DNA of 64,000 nucleotides, from the NCBI RefSeq assembly GCF_001507595.1, contig NZ_LQBQ01000036.1, positions 124,001 to 188,000 on the forward strand, written 5' to 3'. How positions within the stretch are numbered: the first letter of the stretch is position 1; the number at the start of each line of letters is the position of its first letter. The stretch comes from Ruegeria marisrubri (GTDB lineage: Bacteria > Pseudomonadota > Alphaproteobacteria > Rhodobacterales > Rhodobacteraceae). The notes under the pieces are model-generated. The model did no database searches. It was not told where the DNA came from and saw only the letters and a program-made list of their open reading frames with translations. A program made the position numbers and the translations under genes. Of the stretch, positions 63,505 through 64,000 are shown one piece after another.

Positions 63505-63626
63505 TGGGTGATCCGCAGAATCTCAACACAGCTACCTCTAGCCAAACTGCACACTATCGACAACCGAAAGTACAAACGGCGGTGCAGCACTCTGCCACGG
63601 TTGCTTGCGCGCCTTGGGGATAGACC

Positions 63627-64000
63627 GGCTCTGTTGCAGAAATCGGCTGATGGCCGAAGTTCCCCTTTCCCCGGACAGACTTATCCCACGGGCTCTGTGA
63701 CAGGGATTCCGAGCGCGGTGTAACCGTTGAGAACGGCGATACGGACCTGAAGCTCCGCGACCTGTCGGTCGAAGTCTCGTGCCATGAGGCGCTGCCCCAG
63801 CAGTTTCACACAATGCATCTTGGTCTCGACGCGGCTTCGGCGGTGGTATCCGCTCCATCGTCGCCAGAGGGCACGACCGAGGTATTTCGATGCTCGCAGT
63901 GCTTCGTTTCGCGCCATGGCTCCGGCGGTGATCGTCTTCCAGGGCTTCGCGTTCTTGCGGGGCGGGATGACAGCGTGGGCGCCGCGGTCAGCGATTACAT
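63627..64000 (-). mobile_element. IS5-family insertion sequence, partial at window edge
   Basis: The IS end near its transposase stop is marked by GGCTCTGTTGCAGAAATCGG (63627-63646), which looks like an IS5-type terminal inverted repeat. The element continues past the right edge, so the other end and target-site duplication cannot be seen. Confidence 0.75.
63681..64000 (-). CDS. IS5 family transposase, C-terminal part (partial at window edge)
   Basis: The last 106 codons of a DDE transposase read from the window edge: ADRGAHAVIPPRKNAKPWK, then ARNEALRASKYLGRALWRRW. The signature Y-HR-R-SRV-E-TKMHCV-K, that is Y(2)R(3)E(6)K, holds the catalytic Glu. The C-terminus is ALGIPVTEPVG. It closely resembles IS5-group transposases common in rhodobacteria. 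The 5' end lies outside the window. Confidence 0.88.
   Translation of the reverse strand, partial: VIADRGAHAVIPPRKNAKPWKTITAGAMARNEALRASKYLGRALWRRWSGYHRRSRVETKMHCVKLLGQRLMARDFDRQVAELQVRIAVLNGYTALGIPVTEPVG

Noticed and set aside
56407..64000. Right attachment site for the tRNA-Phe element
   Set aside because: I looked for a repeat of the tRNA 3' end and found none in the window.

Overview
The window reads as a chromosomal segment of an alphaproteobacterium of the order Rhodobacterales (roseobacter-type Rhodobacteraceae). The grounds are high GC with strong G/C third positions, dense catabolic operons with 4-nt ATGA/GTGA overlaps, and the block murA - DUF2948 - hisD - UPF0262 - LMW phosphatase ... 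infA - maf - RNase E/G - yacG - tRNA-Phe, an arrangement I associate with this group. No species is claimed.

Layout. (1) 1-12.2 kb: the 5' part of an APH-kinase/M23 fusion protein, a beta-hydroxyacid dehydrogenase, a four-gene overlapping operon (flavin monooxygenase, BASS-type transporter, epimerase, SDR) facing a TetR gene across a perfect 16-bp palindrome, a GntR/racemase pair facing a ThDP enzyme, and small DUF1059, GFA and LysR genes. (2) 12.2-28.9 kb: acyl-CoA catabolism. It holds FadB/FadA-like genes with an AraC regulator, then a TetR-acyl-CoA dehydrogenase pair facing a run with AtuA-like protein, biotin-dependent acyl-CoA carboxylase (beta, alpha), enoyl-CoA hydratase, nitronate-monooxygenase-like enzyme, TIGR03084-like protein and a second acyl-CoA dehydrogenase. 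(3) 28.9-38.2 kb: a LysR-controlled aminotransferase - fused 2-oxoacid dehydrogenase E1 - FabD-like acyltransferase - FAD amine oxidase cluster; then an SDR lacking the YxxxK pair, facing a LysR gene over a perfect 19-bp palindrome. (4) 38.2-45.5 kb: a 1070-aa self-sufficient reductive dehalogenase (corrinoid/2x[4Fe-4S] module fused to a flavin/[2Fe-2S] reductase) with a divergent LysR gene, followed by a three-subunit molybdenum hydroxylase and a MoaD-like protein. (5) 45.5-56.4 kb: tRNA-Thr and the conserved housekeeping block, interrupted by a SnoaL/adenylate-cyclase fusion and a nitrilase-family gene. (6) 56.4-64 kb: a lower-GC island starting at tRNA-Phe. It holds a tyrosine integrase, small orphan genes, hairpin-rich DNA, a family-B DNA polymerase resembling the primer-independent polymerases of pipolins but lacking its N-terminal exonuclease motifs, a serine recombinase, an AT-rich glycosyltransferase and an IS5-family element running off the window.

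The two most notable systems are the NAD(P)H-type respiration-independent reductive dehalogenase and the pipolin-like island at tRNA-Phe. Function calls rest on motif and family recognition by eye; no database search was run.
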